Shown: positions 40,840 to 49,942 of the stretch, piece by piece | Position numbering within the stretch: position 1 is the stretch's first letter | Layout of the letters: each line of letters opens with the position of its first letter | Source of the DNA: Burkholderia sp. Bp8963 | GTDB taxonomy: Bacteria; Pseudomonadota; Gammaproteobacteria; Burkholderiales; Burkholderiaceae | Assembly: GCF_003854275.1 (NCBI RefSeq) | Contig: NZ_QTQP01000052.1 | Span: forward strand, 1 to 51,692 | Direction of reading: 5' to 3' | DNA: 51,692 nucleotides | Made by a program: the position numbers and the translations under genes | The notes under the pieces: model-generated | What the model was told of the DNA's origin: nothing | What the model saw: only the letters and a program-made list of their open reading frames with translations | Databases searched by the model: none

Positions 40840-41673
40840 TTAGCGCCGGCGCGCGGCGCGCCACGCGATCCACAGGTTGCGGATCGGTGTCAGAGCGATG
40901 CGCTGGTGCAGGACCTGGTAGCCGTCGCGTTCGATCTCGTCGAGCAGCGCGCGCGCGAGCGCAAGCTGTGCGCGCAGCGTGCGTTGCGTACGGCGCTCGG
41001 CGGCGGGGATCGCGGCTTCGGCGCCCGTGAGTGCGTCGCGGGCCCGTGCAGTCTGGAATTGCAGCAGTTCGGTGAAGGCGGGGCTGTAGCGCCGGTTCAG
41101 CAGATCCGCGGCCGTCACGTTGTAGCGCTGCAGTTCGTCGATCGGCAGATAGATGCGGCCATGGCGCGCATCGTTGCCGAGTTCCTGAACGAACTGTGCG
41201 AGCATCAGCGCGTGGCCGACGGGCTCGGCCCACGGCTGCGGCTCTGACGGGCGCGCAGCGCTTGCGCGCGCGACGAGCGCCGCAAAGCCGCCACCGACCA
41301 GCGTGATATAGCGCTGCAGGTTCGCGAAGTCGAGGTAGCGCGCCTGTTCGAGATCCATGCCGTAGCCGCCGACGAGTGCGCGTAGCGCGTCGTGTTCGGC
41401 CGCGATCGACGGGTGATGCTGCGCGAGCGCCTTGGTCACCGGATGCGACGGCTCGCCGGCCGCGAGCGCCGCGAGTTCTTTGTGCCACCACGCGAGCTTG
41501 GTGTGGCCGACGGTCGGGTCGCTGGTTTCCTTGACGGTTTCCTCGAGTTCGCGGCGCAGCGCGAAGAGGGCCGTGAGGCGCGGCTGGACGCCGAACGGCG
41601 CCTGCCGCAACGCGTAGTAGACGCTGGAGCCGGCGGGGGCGGCTTTCTGCTGACAATAGTCGTCGAAATTCAC
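40840..41673 (-). CDS. Squalene/phytoene synthase family protein
   Basis: The 277-residue protein shows the trans-isoprenyl diphosphate synthase features: DDYCQQKAAPAGSSVYYAL at the start, a DLEQARYLDFANLQRY region, and QELGNDARHGRIYLPIDEL, the second Asp-rich site with GRxYLP. It would join two farnesyl diphosphates head to head, as in HpnD-type presqualene diphosphate synthases. No hopanoid or carotenoid gene is adjacent and the first Asp motif is atypical, so activity is inferred. GTG 41673 (VNFDDYCQ) is chosen as start; ATG 41736 is an alternative. It converges with DUF1501, with only 7 bp between them. Confidence 0.85.
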   Translation of the reverse strand: MNFDDYCQQKAAPAGSSVYYALRQAPFGVQPRLTALFALRRELEETVKETSDPTVGHTKLAWWHKELAALAAGEPSHPVTKALAQHHPSIAAEHDALRALVGGYGMDLEQARYLDFANLQRYITLVGGGFAALVARASAARPSEPQPWAEPVGHALMLAQFVQELGNDARHGRIYLPIDELQRYNVTAADLLNRRYSPAFTELLQFQTARARDALTGAEAAIPAAERRTQRTLRAQLALARALLDEIERDGYQVLHQRIALTPIRNLWIAWRAARRR

Positions 41674-41918
41674 GTGCGGGATCGTGTCGGGGAGGCGGTA
41701 TCGGGGGGACGCGCGGTTGCGCACCGCCGGAAGCATCAAGCGCGGAATTCTAGCATCGGCACGTGAATGCCGCCTGCCGATGGAGACAACGCGTCGCAGA
41801 TCGGGTAGAATCTCGCGCTCGCCTGATCGGGCTGAGCCGGTTTCGATGCCGGCGTGATGTCCCGGGCGCGCGGCGCAAGCACTCGATGCACGCCGTGCGG
41901 TCAGGCGACAGAGCATGC

Positions 41919-42005
41919 GCGTGAGTGGCGAAATTGGTAGACGCACCAGGTTTAGGTCCTGACGCCCGCAAGGGTGTGCCGGTTCGAGTCCGGCCTCACG
42001 CACCA
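41919..42005 (+). tRNA. tRNA-Leu (anticodon UAG)
   Basis: The 87-nt gene runs from GCGTGAG to an encoded CCA. The acceptor stem GCGTGAG pairs with CTCACGC, the anticodon stem-loop is CAGGT-TTAGG-TCCTG-like with TAG, there is a long class II variable arm, and the T-arm is GGTTCGAGTCC. It is immediately followed by a terminator and by the integrase remnant, the usual site where P4-type integrases insert. Confidence 0.96.
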
Positions 42006-42038
42006 ACTCAAGTTCCGGTTTGTTCCCGAGAACTCTTG

Positions 42039-42073
42039 AAACCCGCGATAGCCAAAGGCTTCGCGGGTTTTTT
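42039..42073 (+). terminator. Terminator after tRNA-Leu
   Basis: AAACCCGCGA (42039-42048) pairs with TCGCGGGTTT (42061-42070); the loop can pair further (AGCC/GGCT). It ends in six T (42068-42073). Confidence 0.9.
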
Positions 42074-42164
42074 CATGCTGCGATGTTCCGGGTAGTACCG
42101 ATTGAAGCTGGGGGCAAGTTGGGGACAACATGGAAGTGTGTCCTGTCTGAGTCTCGGTGCCCCC

Positions 42165-42614
42165 ATGCCGCTGACCGATACAGCTATCAAGAATGCCAAG
42201 CCTGCCGCGAAGCCTACGCGCTTGTTCGACTGTGGCGGCTTGTACCTGGAAATTTCTCTCGGGCCGCTTGCGACTCAGGCAGTCGCGATTCTCCGCGAGT
42301 TGCACTCGCTGACCGGAGGCGGTCGCTACTTGTTTCCTGGCGCGCGCGATCGGAATCACCCGATGAGCGATGCCGCTATCAATGCCGCGCTGCGTCGGCG
42401 CGGCTACGACACATGTACAGAAATAACCGGACACGGATTCCGCGCGATGGCCTGGTTTGCTCCTTACGCGCGTCGTGCTGCCGAAGGGGGCAGGTCACCT
42501 GACACGATGGAGAGCGGCTATGGAGCAGTTCCCGGTCCTGATCCGATCGAAATCTCAGACAATCTCCGGGGCCTTGCCTGGGTTGTGCGGGGTCGTGAAC
42601 GCGCCAATGTATGA
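42165..42614 (+). pseudogene. P4-type tyrosine integrase remnant
   Basis: The first about 31 codons (MPLTDTAIKNAKPAAKPTRL, FDCGGLYLEI) are the standard DUF4102 N-terminus of P4/SXT-type integrases. The frame then jumps to a piece of the catalytic domain (TQAVAILRELHSLTGGGRYL, FPGARDRNHPMSDAAINAAL, and TGHGFRAMA, which keeps the H-x-x-R pair). About 250 codons between are gone, and the Tyr box is replaced by unrelated sequence after about 42450. The frame stays open to 42614. It sits 160 bp downstream of tRNA-Leu(UAG), so it marks an old genomic-island junction. Confidence 0.85.
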
Positions 42615-42714
42615 CCGGTGGTTGGTCGTCGTTCGCGTTTTGATCGCTCGCGCGCTGCCGCTGCCACTGACGAAGGCGGGCGGTGGTGGTCGATGTATAG
42701 AAATTGAAAGAAAG

Positions 42715-42734
42715 AATCAGCCGAACGGTTGATT
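42715..42734. promoter_or_regulatory. Amine-locus operator, copy 1 (permease promoter)
   Basis: AATCAGCC-GAAC-GGTTGATT, a 20-bp inverted repeat with one mismatch, centred about 90 bp upstream of the permease start. It matches copies 2 (45128-45147) and 3 (50949-50968). Confidence 0.7.
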
Positions 42735-42813
42735 GTGCACGGTGATTTGGTTCTGAAGAATTGTCTTCATCCGACCTCGCTGAGAGGGTCGTGAATTCAG
42801 GAGACAGTCGAAA

Positions 42814-44253
42814 ATGAATGGAAACGTCCAAAGCAAGCCTGCGCTCAGGAAAAACGCGCTCGGCATGTTGTCGATCGTATTTCTTGTCATTGCAACCAAC
42901 GGCCCGTTGACCGCACTTGTCGGCGTGATACCGGTCAGCATCAGTCTCGGCAACGGGATTGGCGTTCCCGGCACATTCGTATTCGCTGGCCTGATTTACC
43001 TGCTATTCAGTGTCGGATACGCCGCCATGAGCCGTTACGTGAAAAACGCCGGGGCGTTCTATGCCTACATCGCGACGGGCCTTGGCCGGCCGGCAGGCGT
43101 CGGTGGCGCATTTCTCGCGCTGCTGGCCTACAACGCGATGCAGCTTGCTTGCTATGCGCTGGTCGGTTTCTTCATCAGTCAGTCGCTGGAAGCCCACTTA
43201 GCGGTGCATGTGCCATGGTGGGTCTCGGCCGCAGCGGTGGTGCTTGTCGTGCACTACTTTGGCTACCGCAACGTCGAATTCAGCGGCAAGTTTCTGTGTG
43301 TGCTCATGGGATGCGAAATCGCCATCATCGTGATCTTCGATGCTGCGGTTGTCGGCCATGGAGGGCCTCAGGGATTCTCGCTGAGTTCGTTTGCCCCGTC
43401 GACAGTGTTCACCGCAGGGTTCGGACCGTCCCTGGTATTCGTCGTCGGCTCGTACATGGGCTTCGAGACCACGGCGATCTACGCTGAAGAGGCGCGAGAT
43501 CCGGTGCGCAGTATCCCGCGCGCAACGTACATGGCGATCACCGCCATCATGTGCCTGTATGCCGTCTCGGTATGGATGATCATCACCGCCTACGGGCCGG
43601 CCGACGCGATCGTGCAATCCGGTAAGGATCCGGGCAACATGTGGTTCACGATGACGGGAAAGCTGGTGGGCGGATGGGCGGCCGATGTAATGGGCGTGCT
43701 GATGATCACGAGCCTGCTCGCCGCGTTGATCAGCTTTCATAATACGATTTCCCGTTACTTCTTCTCGCTCGCGCGCGAGGGCGTGATCTGGCCCGTCCTG
43801 GCGCGTACCCATGCAACTCAGCAAACGCCTTATGTCGCCAGCGCGGTGCAGACGGCTTGTGCGCTGGTGGTACTGGCGGCTTGTGCTGTGAATCATGTCG
43901 ATCCGCTGCTGGGCGTGCTCCCCTGGTCGAGCGTTGTGGCCTCGGTCGGCATCGTTGCGGTTCAGGGATTTGCTTCATTGGCCGTGTTGGGATTTTTCTG
44001 GAAGAATAGCCGTGGCGTGTCGATCTGGCAGCGTCTCGTGGCGCCTGCGCTGGCGTCGCTGGGGCTGTTTTTCTGTCTGTGGCAGATATTTGCGCATATC
44101 GACTTGCTCAGCGGCAGCGACTCGATCGTGGCGCGTCTGGTGCCGTTCGCGACCCTGGCGGTTGCGGTCGTCGGTGCCGCATTTGCGATGTGGCTCAGGT
44201 CGGCTCGCCCGGCGCTGTACGCGAATCTGGGGCGTTTATTGAGCGAGGTTTAG
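42814..44253 (+). CDS. APC-superfamily amino acid/amine permease
   Basis: The 479-residue inner-membrane transporter has about 12-14 hydrophobic segments and the APC start motif: LGMLSIVFLVIATNGPLTAL, GAFYAYIATGLGRPAGV and SYMGFETTAIYAEEARDPVR. It probably imports an amine or amino acid consumed by the nearby oxidoreductase operon; the substrate is inferred from context. AGGAGA at 42799-42804 marks the start. It is followed after 5 bp by a LuxR-type gene, forming an operon preceded by operator copy 1. Confidence 0.9.
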   Translation: MNGNVQSKPALRKNALGMLSIVFLVIATNGPLTALVGVIPVSISLGNGIGVPGTFVFAGLIYLLFSVGYAAMSRYVKNAGAFYAYIATGLGRPAGVGGAFLALLAYNAMQLACYALVGFFISQSLEAHLAVHVPWWVSAAAVVLVVHYFGYRNVEFSGKFLCVLMGCEIAIIVIFDAAVVGHGGPQGFSLSSFAPSTVFTAGFGPSLVFVVGSYMGFETTAIYAEEARDPVRSIPRATYMAITAIMCLYAVSVWMIITAYGPADAIVQSGKDPGNMWFTMTGKLVGGWAADVMGVLMITSLLAALISFHNTISRYFFSLAREGVIWPVLARTHATQQTPYVASAVQTACALVVLAACAVNHVDPLLGVLPWSSVVASVGIVAVQGFASLAVLGFFWKNSRGVSIWQRLVAPALASLGLFFCLWQIFAHIDLLSGSDSIVARLVPFATLAVAVVGAAFAMWLRSARPALYANLGRLLSEV

Positions 44254-44258
44254 TTGAA

Positions 44259-44978
44259 ATGCGCGAGTGCGAGTTGACGAATGCGGAGCGGCGGAATCAG
44301 TTCTCGGCGGACTCGCGCTTTGCGGAAGAGACCATTCACTTCGTGGCGCGGACGACCGGGGTCAGGACGGTGGCGTTCTATTTCGTCGACGACAATACCG
44401 GCTACTGCGATTTCCAGCGCCACGAGGTGCCCGAGACGTTCCATCGCCAATACGAAACCGGTATGTGCAAGTACGACCCGTTCGAGATTCATCGGGTCGC
44501 CCTGTCGGATTTGCGCAGTGCGAGGCTGACGCAGCGCGTCGGTCACTGTCCGGAGGATCAGCACTATGTTCGATTCCTCCGCGCGCATGGTTATACGGAT
44601 GTCGTGGAGATGTTGTTTCGGAATGAACGACGCGTGGTTGGCGGCATGTCGCTGCTGCTTCACGAGTGCGATGACGACGCGGCGATCCTGTCCGCAGTCG
44701 ATGCGATGCAGCCGTACATCGAGTTCAATCTTTGCCGGGCGCGCAATCGTGGTACGCCGGCTCGCAAGCGGGAGGCGGCGCAACGCTTCCTGTTGTCGTC
44801 GCGTGAAATCGATGTGGTCGACCTGATGATGCGGGGGACCACGAACAACGATATCGCGTCGAGCCTCAATATCAGCGTGGCGACAGTCAAGACCCATGTA
44901 CTGAAGATCTTCCACAAGGTCGGGGTGTCGAATCGTTCGACACTCGTGTCGAAATTGTCCGAGTACGGTTTCCATTGA
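44259..44978 (+). CDS. LuxR-type transcriptional regulator of the amine locus
   Basis: The 239-residue protein ends in a LuxR HTH (about residues 173-232: LLSSREIDVVDLMMRGTTNN, SLNISVATVKTHVLKIFHKV). The N-terminal 165 residues include RTVAFYFVDDNTGYCDF and HYVRFLRAHGYTDVVEMLF and look like a small ligand-sensing domain, but I do not recognise the family and see no receiver Asp. The gene lies 5 bp after the permease in the same operon. It is the best candidate to bind the 20-bp dyads at the permease, porin and MoaF promoters. Start ATG 44259 has GAGG upstream. Confidence 0.82.
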   Translation: MRECELTNAERRNQFSADSRFAEETIHFVARTTGVRTVAFYFVDDNTGYCDFQRHEVPETFHRQYETGMCKYDPFEIHRVALSDLRSARLTQRVGHCPEDQHYVRFLRAHGYTDVVEMLFRNERRVVGGMSLLLHECDDDAAILSAVDAMQPYIEFNLCRARNRGTPARKREAAQRFLLSSREIDVVDLMMRGTTNNDIASSLNISVATVKTHVLKIFHKVGVSNRSTLVSKLSEYGFH

Positions 44979-45313
44979 TTTTCGCTGCCGCGGCCCATGC
45001 CGCCCGGCAGCAACATGCAACTCATCAGTTTCCGCGCTCCATCATTCCGCTACGTTTGTATCGGCTTTCCGCTTTCGCGGTCTTCTCCGCGCCATTCCCC
45101 TTAAGTGTTTACCCGCCCAGGTCGCGAAATCAACCAAACGGTTGATGTTGGCGTTGTGGATCGGTGCAGGACAATCGATTCGGCAGGACGATTATCCGTT
45201 CCGCGGAACCGGCGGCTAGCCGCGAGATAGTGCGGTCAATCCGCAAAGTCAGACAGGCGGGGGCTGGCAAAAAGCTGTCAGGCACGCGCCAAAAAAGTTA
45301 AGGATAACTACTT
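44979..45313 (+). promoter_or_regulatory. Porin upstream region with operator copy 2
   Basis: The 335 bp between the LuxR-type gene and the porin gene hold a long leader. AATCAACC-AAAC-GGTTGATG (45128-45147) is operator copy 2, about 167 bp upstream of the porin ATG. AAGGA precedes the ATG at 45300-45304. No coding sequence is evident. Confidence 0.6.
45128..45147. promoter_or_regulatory. Amine-locus operator, copy 2 (porin promoter)
   Basis: AATCAACC-AAAC-GGTTGATG: inner seven bases of each arm are perfectly complementary (ATCAACC/GGTTGAT). Same 4-bp spacer as copies 1 and 3. Confidence 0.75.
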
Positions 45314-46546
45314 ATGAAAGCATGTCTTTTCGATCTGGCGTGTCACGGAGGAAGGGGTGGGGCGATCGCGGTTGCGGCAATGCTTGCCTGCGGCAGTTCC
45401 TACGCACAAAGCAGCGTCACGCTATACGGTGTGATCGACACCGGCATCACGTACGTCAACAATCAGCAGCAATCGGTGGCGGCTGGCGTCGCCGGAAAGC
45501 GTGCGTGGAGCATGACAAGCGGAAACGTCGCCCCTACTACGCTCGGTTTCAAAGGTACCGAGAGCCTGGGAGGGGGATACAACGCCGTCTTCGACCTGAG
45601 GAACTATTTCCTCTCGAATAATGGTGCGCTGTTCGAGCAGAATGCATTGTTCGACGCGACTGCCATCGTCGGGATTCAATCGGACCGATGGGGTGCGCTC
45701 ACATTAGGGCGACAGTTCGATTCGTATACCGATGCGTTGGCGCCGTTCGCGGTCAGCAACACTTGGGCGGGGCCTGCCGGCGCGCATTTCGGCGATATCG
45801 ACAATCTCAATGCAGCCTTCAACGTCAACAATGCCGTGAAATACCTGAGCCCGAGCTTTTCCGGTCTGTCGTTTGGCGGTACGTTCAGCTTCGGCAACCA
45901 GGCGGGTGCATTCGCGACAAACCGCGCGTGGGCGTTGGCAATCAACTATTCGAACGGTCCATTCTCGGCCGCGGCCGGTTATCTGTCGATGCGTAATCCG
46001 CTGACAGCCGGGCTGCGCGGAGATACCGCGTATATCGGCGAACTGAGTTGCGGGCAAAGTCCGTCGAGTTACTGCGGGATGCACGACAGCGACGAGCTGC
46101 GCACGTTCGGAGCGGGCGCCAGCTATGCGTTCGACAAGCTGACCCTGTCGGCCACAGTCACGCAGGCAAAGCTGCTGGGCAGCCGCTACCTGACGGCGAT
46201 TGCAGGGCCGGTCAGCGATATTCGATTCGACACGGCTGAAGCCAGCGCGCTTTATAACGTGACGCCCGCGCTGCAGGCAGGCATCGCGTACAGCTACACG
46301 CTCGCGAAGATATCAACCACCGATTCGCGGACCGATATTCACAAGGTGAGTGTGGGCGGCATCTACAACCTGTCCAAGCGGACCGCACTGTACGCGACGG
46401 TGAACTATGAAAAGATGGCCGGCGATGGTCTGGGCATCGACCCGCTGACCGGCGCGATGCGCAACTACGCACAGTTGGCCTATGTGGGTAGCGCAAATGC
46501 GTCGTCGCAAGTGGCCGTATCGGTTGGAATCAAGCACATGTTCTGA
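45314..46546 (+). CDS. Gram-negative general porin (Burkholderia OmpC-like type)
   Basis: The 410-residue outer-membrane protein has a signal peptide ending near SSYAQ, then SSVTLYGVIDTGITYVNNQQ, the typical start of beta-proteobacterial trimeric porins. Further signs are FKGTESLGGGYNAVFDLRNY, ALTLGRQFDSYTDAL and the terminal strand VAVSVGIKHMF with C-terminal Phe. It probably forms the outer-membrane route for the substrate of this locus; specificity is unknown. It has operator copy 2 upstream and ends before a hairpin shared with the convergent aldehyde dehydrogenase gene. Confidence 0.93.
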   Translation: MKACLFDLACHGGRGGAIAVAAMLACGSSYAQSSVTLYGVIDTGITYVNNQQQSVAAGVAGKRAWSMTSGNVAPTTLGFKGTESLGGGYNAVFDLRNYFLSNNGALFEQNALFDATAIVGIQSDRWGALTLGRQFDSYTDALAPFAVSNTWAGPAGAHFGDIDNLNAAFNVNNAVKYLSPSFSGLSFGGTFSFGNQAGAFATNRAWALAINYSNGPFSAAAGYLSMRNPLTAGLRGDTAYIGELSCGQSPSSYCGMHDSDELRTFGAGASYAFDKLTLSATVTQAKLLGSRYLTAIAGPVSDIRFDTAEASALYNVTPALQAGIAYSYTLAKISTTDSRTDIHKVSVGGIYNLSKRTALYATVNYEKMAGDGLGIDPLTGAMRNYAQLAYVGSANASSQVAVSVGIKHMF

Positions 46547-46562
46547 TCGCGGCACGAATGCA

Positions 46563-46592
46563 AAGGGCCGGCGCCTCGCCGCGCCGGCCCTT
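46563..46592. terminator. Hairpin between convergent porin and aldehyde dehydrogenase genes
   Basis: AAGGGCCGGCGC (46563-46574), loop CTCGCC, GCGCCGGCCCTT (46581-46592): perfect 12-bp stem without a long T-tract. It probably works as a bidirectional terminator or 3'-end protector. Confidence 0.7.
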
Positions 46593-46615
46593 GAATGGAT
46601 GATGCCCGGTGTTCT

Positions 46616-48103
46616 TCAGTGCCGGATCATGACCGACTTCAGTTCCGTGTAATCGTCGATGAAGGCCGAGCCGAACTCGCGGCCGATGCCCGATGCCTTG
46701 ACGCCGCCGAAAGGCAGCGCAGGATCGAGGAACGTGTGCATGTTGACCCACACGGTACCTGCTTCGATGCGAGGAATCAGGTTCATCGCCTTGCCCAGGT
46801 CGTCGGTCCACAGGCTCGCCGCCAACCCGTACGGCGTGTCGTTGAACAGGTCCACGAGTTCTGCCTCATCGTCGTAGGCCAGGAATGTCGCGATCGGGCC
46901 GAAGGTTTCCTCGCCGAGCATCTTCGCGCGGCGATCGTCGACGAGGATTGCGGTCGGCGTCACGAAGTAGCCGGTGCGGTCGAGCGGCTGGCCGCCGAAT
47001 GCGATCGTGCCGCCTTCGCTGCGTGCCAGATCGAAGAAGCCGACGATCTTGTCGAAGTGGGCGCGGTTCGAGAGCGGACCGAACTGGGTGCGCTCGTCCA
47101 TCGGATCGCCGATTTGCAGGCCTGCCAGCGCACTCTTGAGCTTTTCGAGCACCTCGTCGAGACACGAGCGATGCACGAAGAAACGCTCGCCGGCGGCACA
47201 TACTTGCCCCTGGTGAACGAAGCCCGATTCGAGGATGCCGGCCACGGTCTTGTCGGCATCGACGTCCTTCAGAAATCCGACGGCATTCTTGCCGCCGAGT
47301 TCGAGCGTCGCACGCGTGAGCTTGGCGTCCATCGCGCTGCGGCCAACTGCCATGCCGGTCGGCACCGAGCCGGTAAAGCTGACCTTGGCCGTGCCTGCGT
47401 GATCGATCAGCCAGCGCCCGGGATTGCCGCCGCCGCTGACGACGTTGAAGGCTCCGGCCGGCGCACCGGCTTCGGTAGCCAGTTCGGCGATGCGCAGTAG
47501 CGTCAATGGCGTGAACTGGCTCGGCTTGATGATGACGGTGCAGCCGGTCGCCAGTGCTGACGCGAATTTCCAGACTGCGATCAGGATCGAGAAGTTCCAC
47601 GGCACGATGCCGACCACCACACCAACCGGCTCGCGCCGAGTGAATGCACTGTATCGCTCGCCGTTGAACGACGGCAGCGAGGGCGTGATGGTTTCGCCGT
47701 GGATGCGCGTGGCGGCGCCGGCATAATGCTTGAGAAAACTGATCGCTTGATCGACTTCGAACGCGCGCGAAATCTGGATGATCTTCCCCGACTGCAGGGT
47801 TTCGATCTGCGCGAGTTCCTCGCGATGCTTCTCGAACAGATCCGCCAGCCGCAGCAGGACATTCGCCCGTCCGGCCGGCGTAGTCTGTCCCCATGCGCCT
47901 TCGAACGCGGCGCGGCTCGACGCCACCGCCGCATTGACGTCGTCACGCGTCGCGTCGGCAACATCGGCGATTTCCTGTTCGTTCGAGGGGTTCACGACCG
48001 CAATGCGGTCACCTCGACTTTCGACGGCACGGCCGTGGATGTAGTGCCCGTGAGGGCGGGAAAGAAAGGCCGTGACTTCAGGCAGAGTTGAAATCGCTGT
48101 CAT
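46616..48103 (-). CDS. NAD(P)-dependent aldehyde dehydrogenase, FeaB/PuuC-like
   Basis: The 495-residue ALDH has VVGIVPWNFSILIAVWKFAS, the NAD-binding KVSFTGSVPTG, the catalytic Glu in LELGGKNAVGF, nucleophile Cys in GQVCAAGERFFVHRS and the EETFGPIATF motif. By overall pattern it is close to phenylacetaldehyde dehydrogenases and the PuuC type. It would oxidise the aldehyde produced by the upstream FAD amine oxidoreductase to an acid. It is the last gene of the MoaF-DAO-cupin-ALDH operon (53 bp after the cupin). The substrate is inferred, not proven. Confidence 0.92.
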   Translation of the reverse strand: MTAISTLPEVTAFLSRPHGHYIHGRAVESRGDRIAVVNPSNEQEIADVADATRDDVNAAVASSRAAFEGAWGQTTPAGRANVLLRLADLFEKHREELAQIETLQSGKIIQISRAFEVDQAISFLKHYAGAATRIHGETITPSLPSFNGERYSAFTRREPVGVVVGIVPWNFSILIAVWKFASALATGCTVIIKPSQFTPLTLLRIAELATEAGAPAGAFNVVSGGGNPGRWLIDHAGTAKVSFTGSVPTGMAVGRSAMDAKLTRATLELGGKNAVGFLKDVDADKTVAGILESGFVHQGQVCAAGERFFVHRSCLDEVLEKLKSALAGLQIGDPMDERTQFGPLSNRAHFDKIVGFFDLARSEGGTIAFGGQPLDRTGYFVTPTAILVDDRRAKMLGEETFGPIATFLAYDDEAELVDLFNDTPYGLAASLWTDDLGKAMNLIPRIEAGTVWVNMHTFLDPALPFGGVKASGIGREFGSAFIDDYTELKSVMIRH

Positions 48104-48156
48104 GGGAACCCATCGAAAATGGATGTTGATGAAGGGTGCGAAGAACCGGTGTGCCG

Positions 48157-48525
48157 TCAGGCAAACAGCAGGAAATGCTTCGTGTAGCTGTCGCCCAGCA
48201 CTTCCCAGACAGTCGATGTGCCCTTCGTGACGAACCAGGAGTCGCCGGCCTTGAAGTGCCGGGTCTCACCCGTCGATTCATCGGTGATACGCACTTCGCC
48301 ATGCATGATCGTCGCCTGCTCCGAGAACGGGTAGACGAGGCGGTACTTGCCCTTGCTCGTGCCGAAATAGCCTGCATTGACGGGGTCCGTGAAGGTGCCG
48401 TAGGTACTGTGTGCGTATGCCTGCACGTCGCCGCCTTCGAGAATCTCGCCTCCGAGGGCCGTCAGGCTGCCGAGCGAAGCGAGTTCGGCGATGGTTTTGC
48501 CTTGCTGGAGAGGAATCATGGACAT
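48157..48525 (-). CDS. Cupin-domain protein (Cupin_3/DUF861 type)
   Basis: The 122-residue single-domain cupin has MHGEVRITDESTGETRHFKA, then GDSWFVTKGTSTVWEV and YTKHFLL, as in Cupin_3 proteins. The metal-ligand His set is weak (His in IMHGEV and KHFLL), so binding or regulation rather than clear metal catalysis is likely. Such cupins accompany gamma-glutamyl-putrescine and amine catabolic genes. AGGAG 7-11 bp upstream of ATG 48525 fixes the start. It sits 34 bp after the FAD enzyme in the same operon. Confidence 0.85.
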   Translation of the reverse strand: MSMIPLQQGKTIAELASLGSLTALGGEILEGGDVQAYAHSTYGTFTDPVNAGYFGTSKGKYRLVYPFSEQATIMHGEVRITDESTGETRHFKAGDSWFVTKGTSTVWEVLGDSYTKHFLLFA

Positions 48526-48559
48526 GTTGTACTCCTGAACGGAAAGGTTCGAGTGGTGC

Positions 48560-49861
48560 TCAACGGCGCCCGTGGAAATAGCCGGACGTCTGATGGGCGA
48601 GCTTGCCGAGGCTGACCAGCAGCGCGCGGAAATGATCCTTGCCGGGGATCGACGCATGGCCGATCGAGCTCAGCAGGCGGTAGCGGTCGGAGCCGCCCAT
48701 GATCCCTTCCGCCAGGATCTTGCAGAGCAGCTGGCTGGGCGTGACGCCGAATCCGGAGTAGCCCTGTACGTAGAAGACATTGGGGCGATCGACGAGTGTG
48801 CCGAGCTGCGGAAAGAGTTTCAGGCTGCAGGGCAGGGGGCCGCCCCATGCCATGTCGATCCTGACGTCGGTCAGGTACGGGAAGATCTTCAGCATGCGAG
48901 CCCGGCAGAAGGCATACAGGTCGCCAGGCATGTATTCGAGCAACTGGTGCGCGGTGCCGAACATCAGCCGGTTGTCGTTGGTGACACGGAAATAATCGAT
49001 GACGGGCCGGATGTCGCTGTACGCACCACGGATCGGGCTGATTTGCTCGATCAGCGCGGCCGGCAGCGGTTCGGTAACCGAATTGAACGCCCAGACATCG
49101 AGTGTTTTTCCATGCAGTTCGGGCTCGATGCGGTTGTTGAAGCCGTCCACGGCCCACACCAGTTGCTTCGCCCGAATGCTGCCCTTCGCTGTGCGAACAT
49201 GGATACGATCGCCATAGGTGACTTGCAGGGCAGGGCTGTGTTCGAAAATGCGCACACCGTAGCGCTCCGATACGACCTGTGCTTCGCCCAGCAGCAGGTT
49301 CAGCGAATGAACGTGGCCGCAGCCATTATGCAGGAGCGCTGCATGATAGACGTCCGAGCCAATGATTTGCTTCACTTCGCTGCCTTCGAGGTAGCGGATT
49401 TCGTGCGGCGATCCCGGTGACGAAAATTCGGCTTGCCATTGCTGCAGTGTGCGGGCCTGGCGCGCATTGAAGGCCAGATAACCGTAACCGCTGCGAATGT
49501 CAGCCTGGATGTCGTACCTGGCGATACGCTCGCGCATGATCTGCGGCCCCAGATCGTTGAGTGCGAAGATCGCCTTCAGGCCATCTTCGCCTACGTCATG
49601 CTTGATACCGTCCAGGTCGTGCCCGACTCCGACCATGACGTGGCCGCCGTTGCGGCCGGAGCCGCCGTATCCGAGATGGCGGGCTTCCAGCACGACCGTA
49701 TTCGTGAGCCCGTGCTCGGCGAGTTCGAGCGCCGTGTGGATACCCGAGAACCCGCCGCCGACGATGACCACGTCGGTTTCCAAATCGGCTTCCAGCGACG
49801 GGAAGCTCAATGCGTACTTGGTGGTTGCGGTGTAGTAGGTCGCGGTTTCGTCTACATGCAT
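48560..49861 (-). CDS. FAD-dependent amine oxidoreductase (DAO family, PuuB/OrdL-like)
   Basis: The 433-residue flavoprotein has the dinucleotide motif TDVVIVGGGFSGIHTALELA, ARHLGYGGSGRNGGHVMVG and the C-terminal VFYVQGYSGFGVTPSQLLCK. These match DAO-family enzymes of the gamma-glutamylputrescine oxidoreductase/OrdL group, which oxidise C-N bonds to aldehyde and ammonia (or amine) with H2O2 or quinone reduction. Together with the aldehyde dehydrogenase next in the operon it forms an amine-to-acid route. It has no membrane span. The start at 49861 lacks a strong RBS. Confidence 0.88.
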   Translation of the reverse strand: MHVDETATYYTATTKYALSFPSLEADLETDVVIVGGGFSGIHTALELAEHGLTNTVVLEARHLGYGGSGRNGGHVMVGVGHDLDGIKHDVGEDGLKAIFALNDLGPQIMRERIARYDIQADIRSGYGYLAFNARQARTLQQWQAEFSSPGSPHEIRYLEGSEVKQIIGSDVYHAALLHNGCGHVHSLNLLLGEAQVVSERYGVRIFEHSPALQVTYGDRIHVRTAKGSIRAKQLVWAVDGFNNRIEPELHGKTLDVWAFNSVTEPLPAALIEQISPIRGAYSDIRPVIDYFRVTNDNRLMFGTAHQLLEYMPGDLYAFCRARMLKIFPYLTDVRIDMAWGGPLPCSLKLFPQLGTLVDRPNVFYVQGYSGFGVTPSQLLCKILAEGIMGGSDRYRLLSSIGHASIPGKDHFRALLVSLGKLAHQTSGYFHGRR

Positions 49862-49942
49862 GGTATGGGTTGTTCGCTTTACGTTAGCGGGCGGGTGAAC
49901 CGGTTCATTGATTCGCGAGGGGCCGCTGCCGGTTCCCGAGTC

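Noticed and set aside
42457..42732. Small open frame after the integrase remnant
   Set aside because: It begins inside the remnant in another frame, has no RBS and no recognisable family; treated as junction debris.
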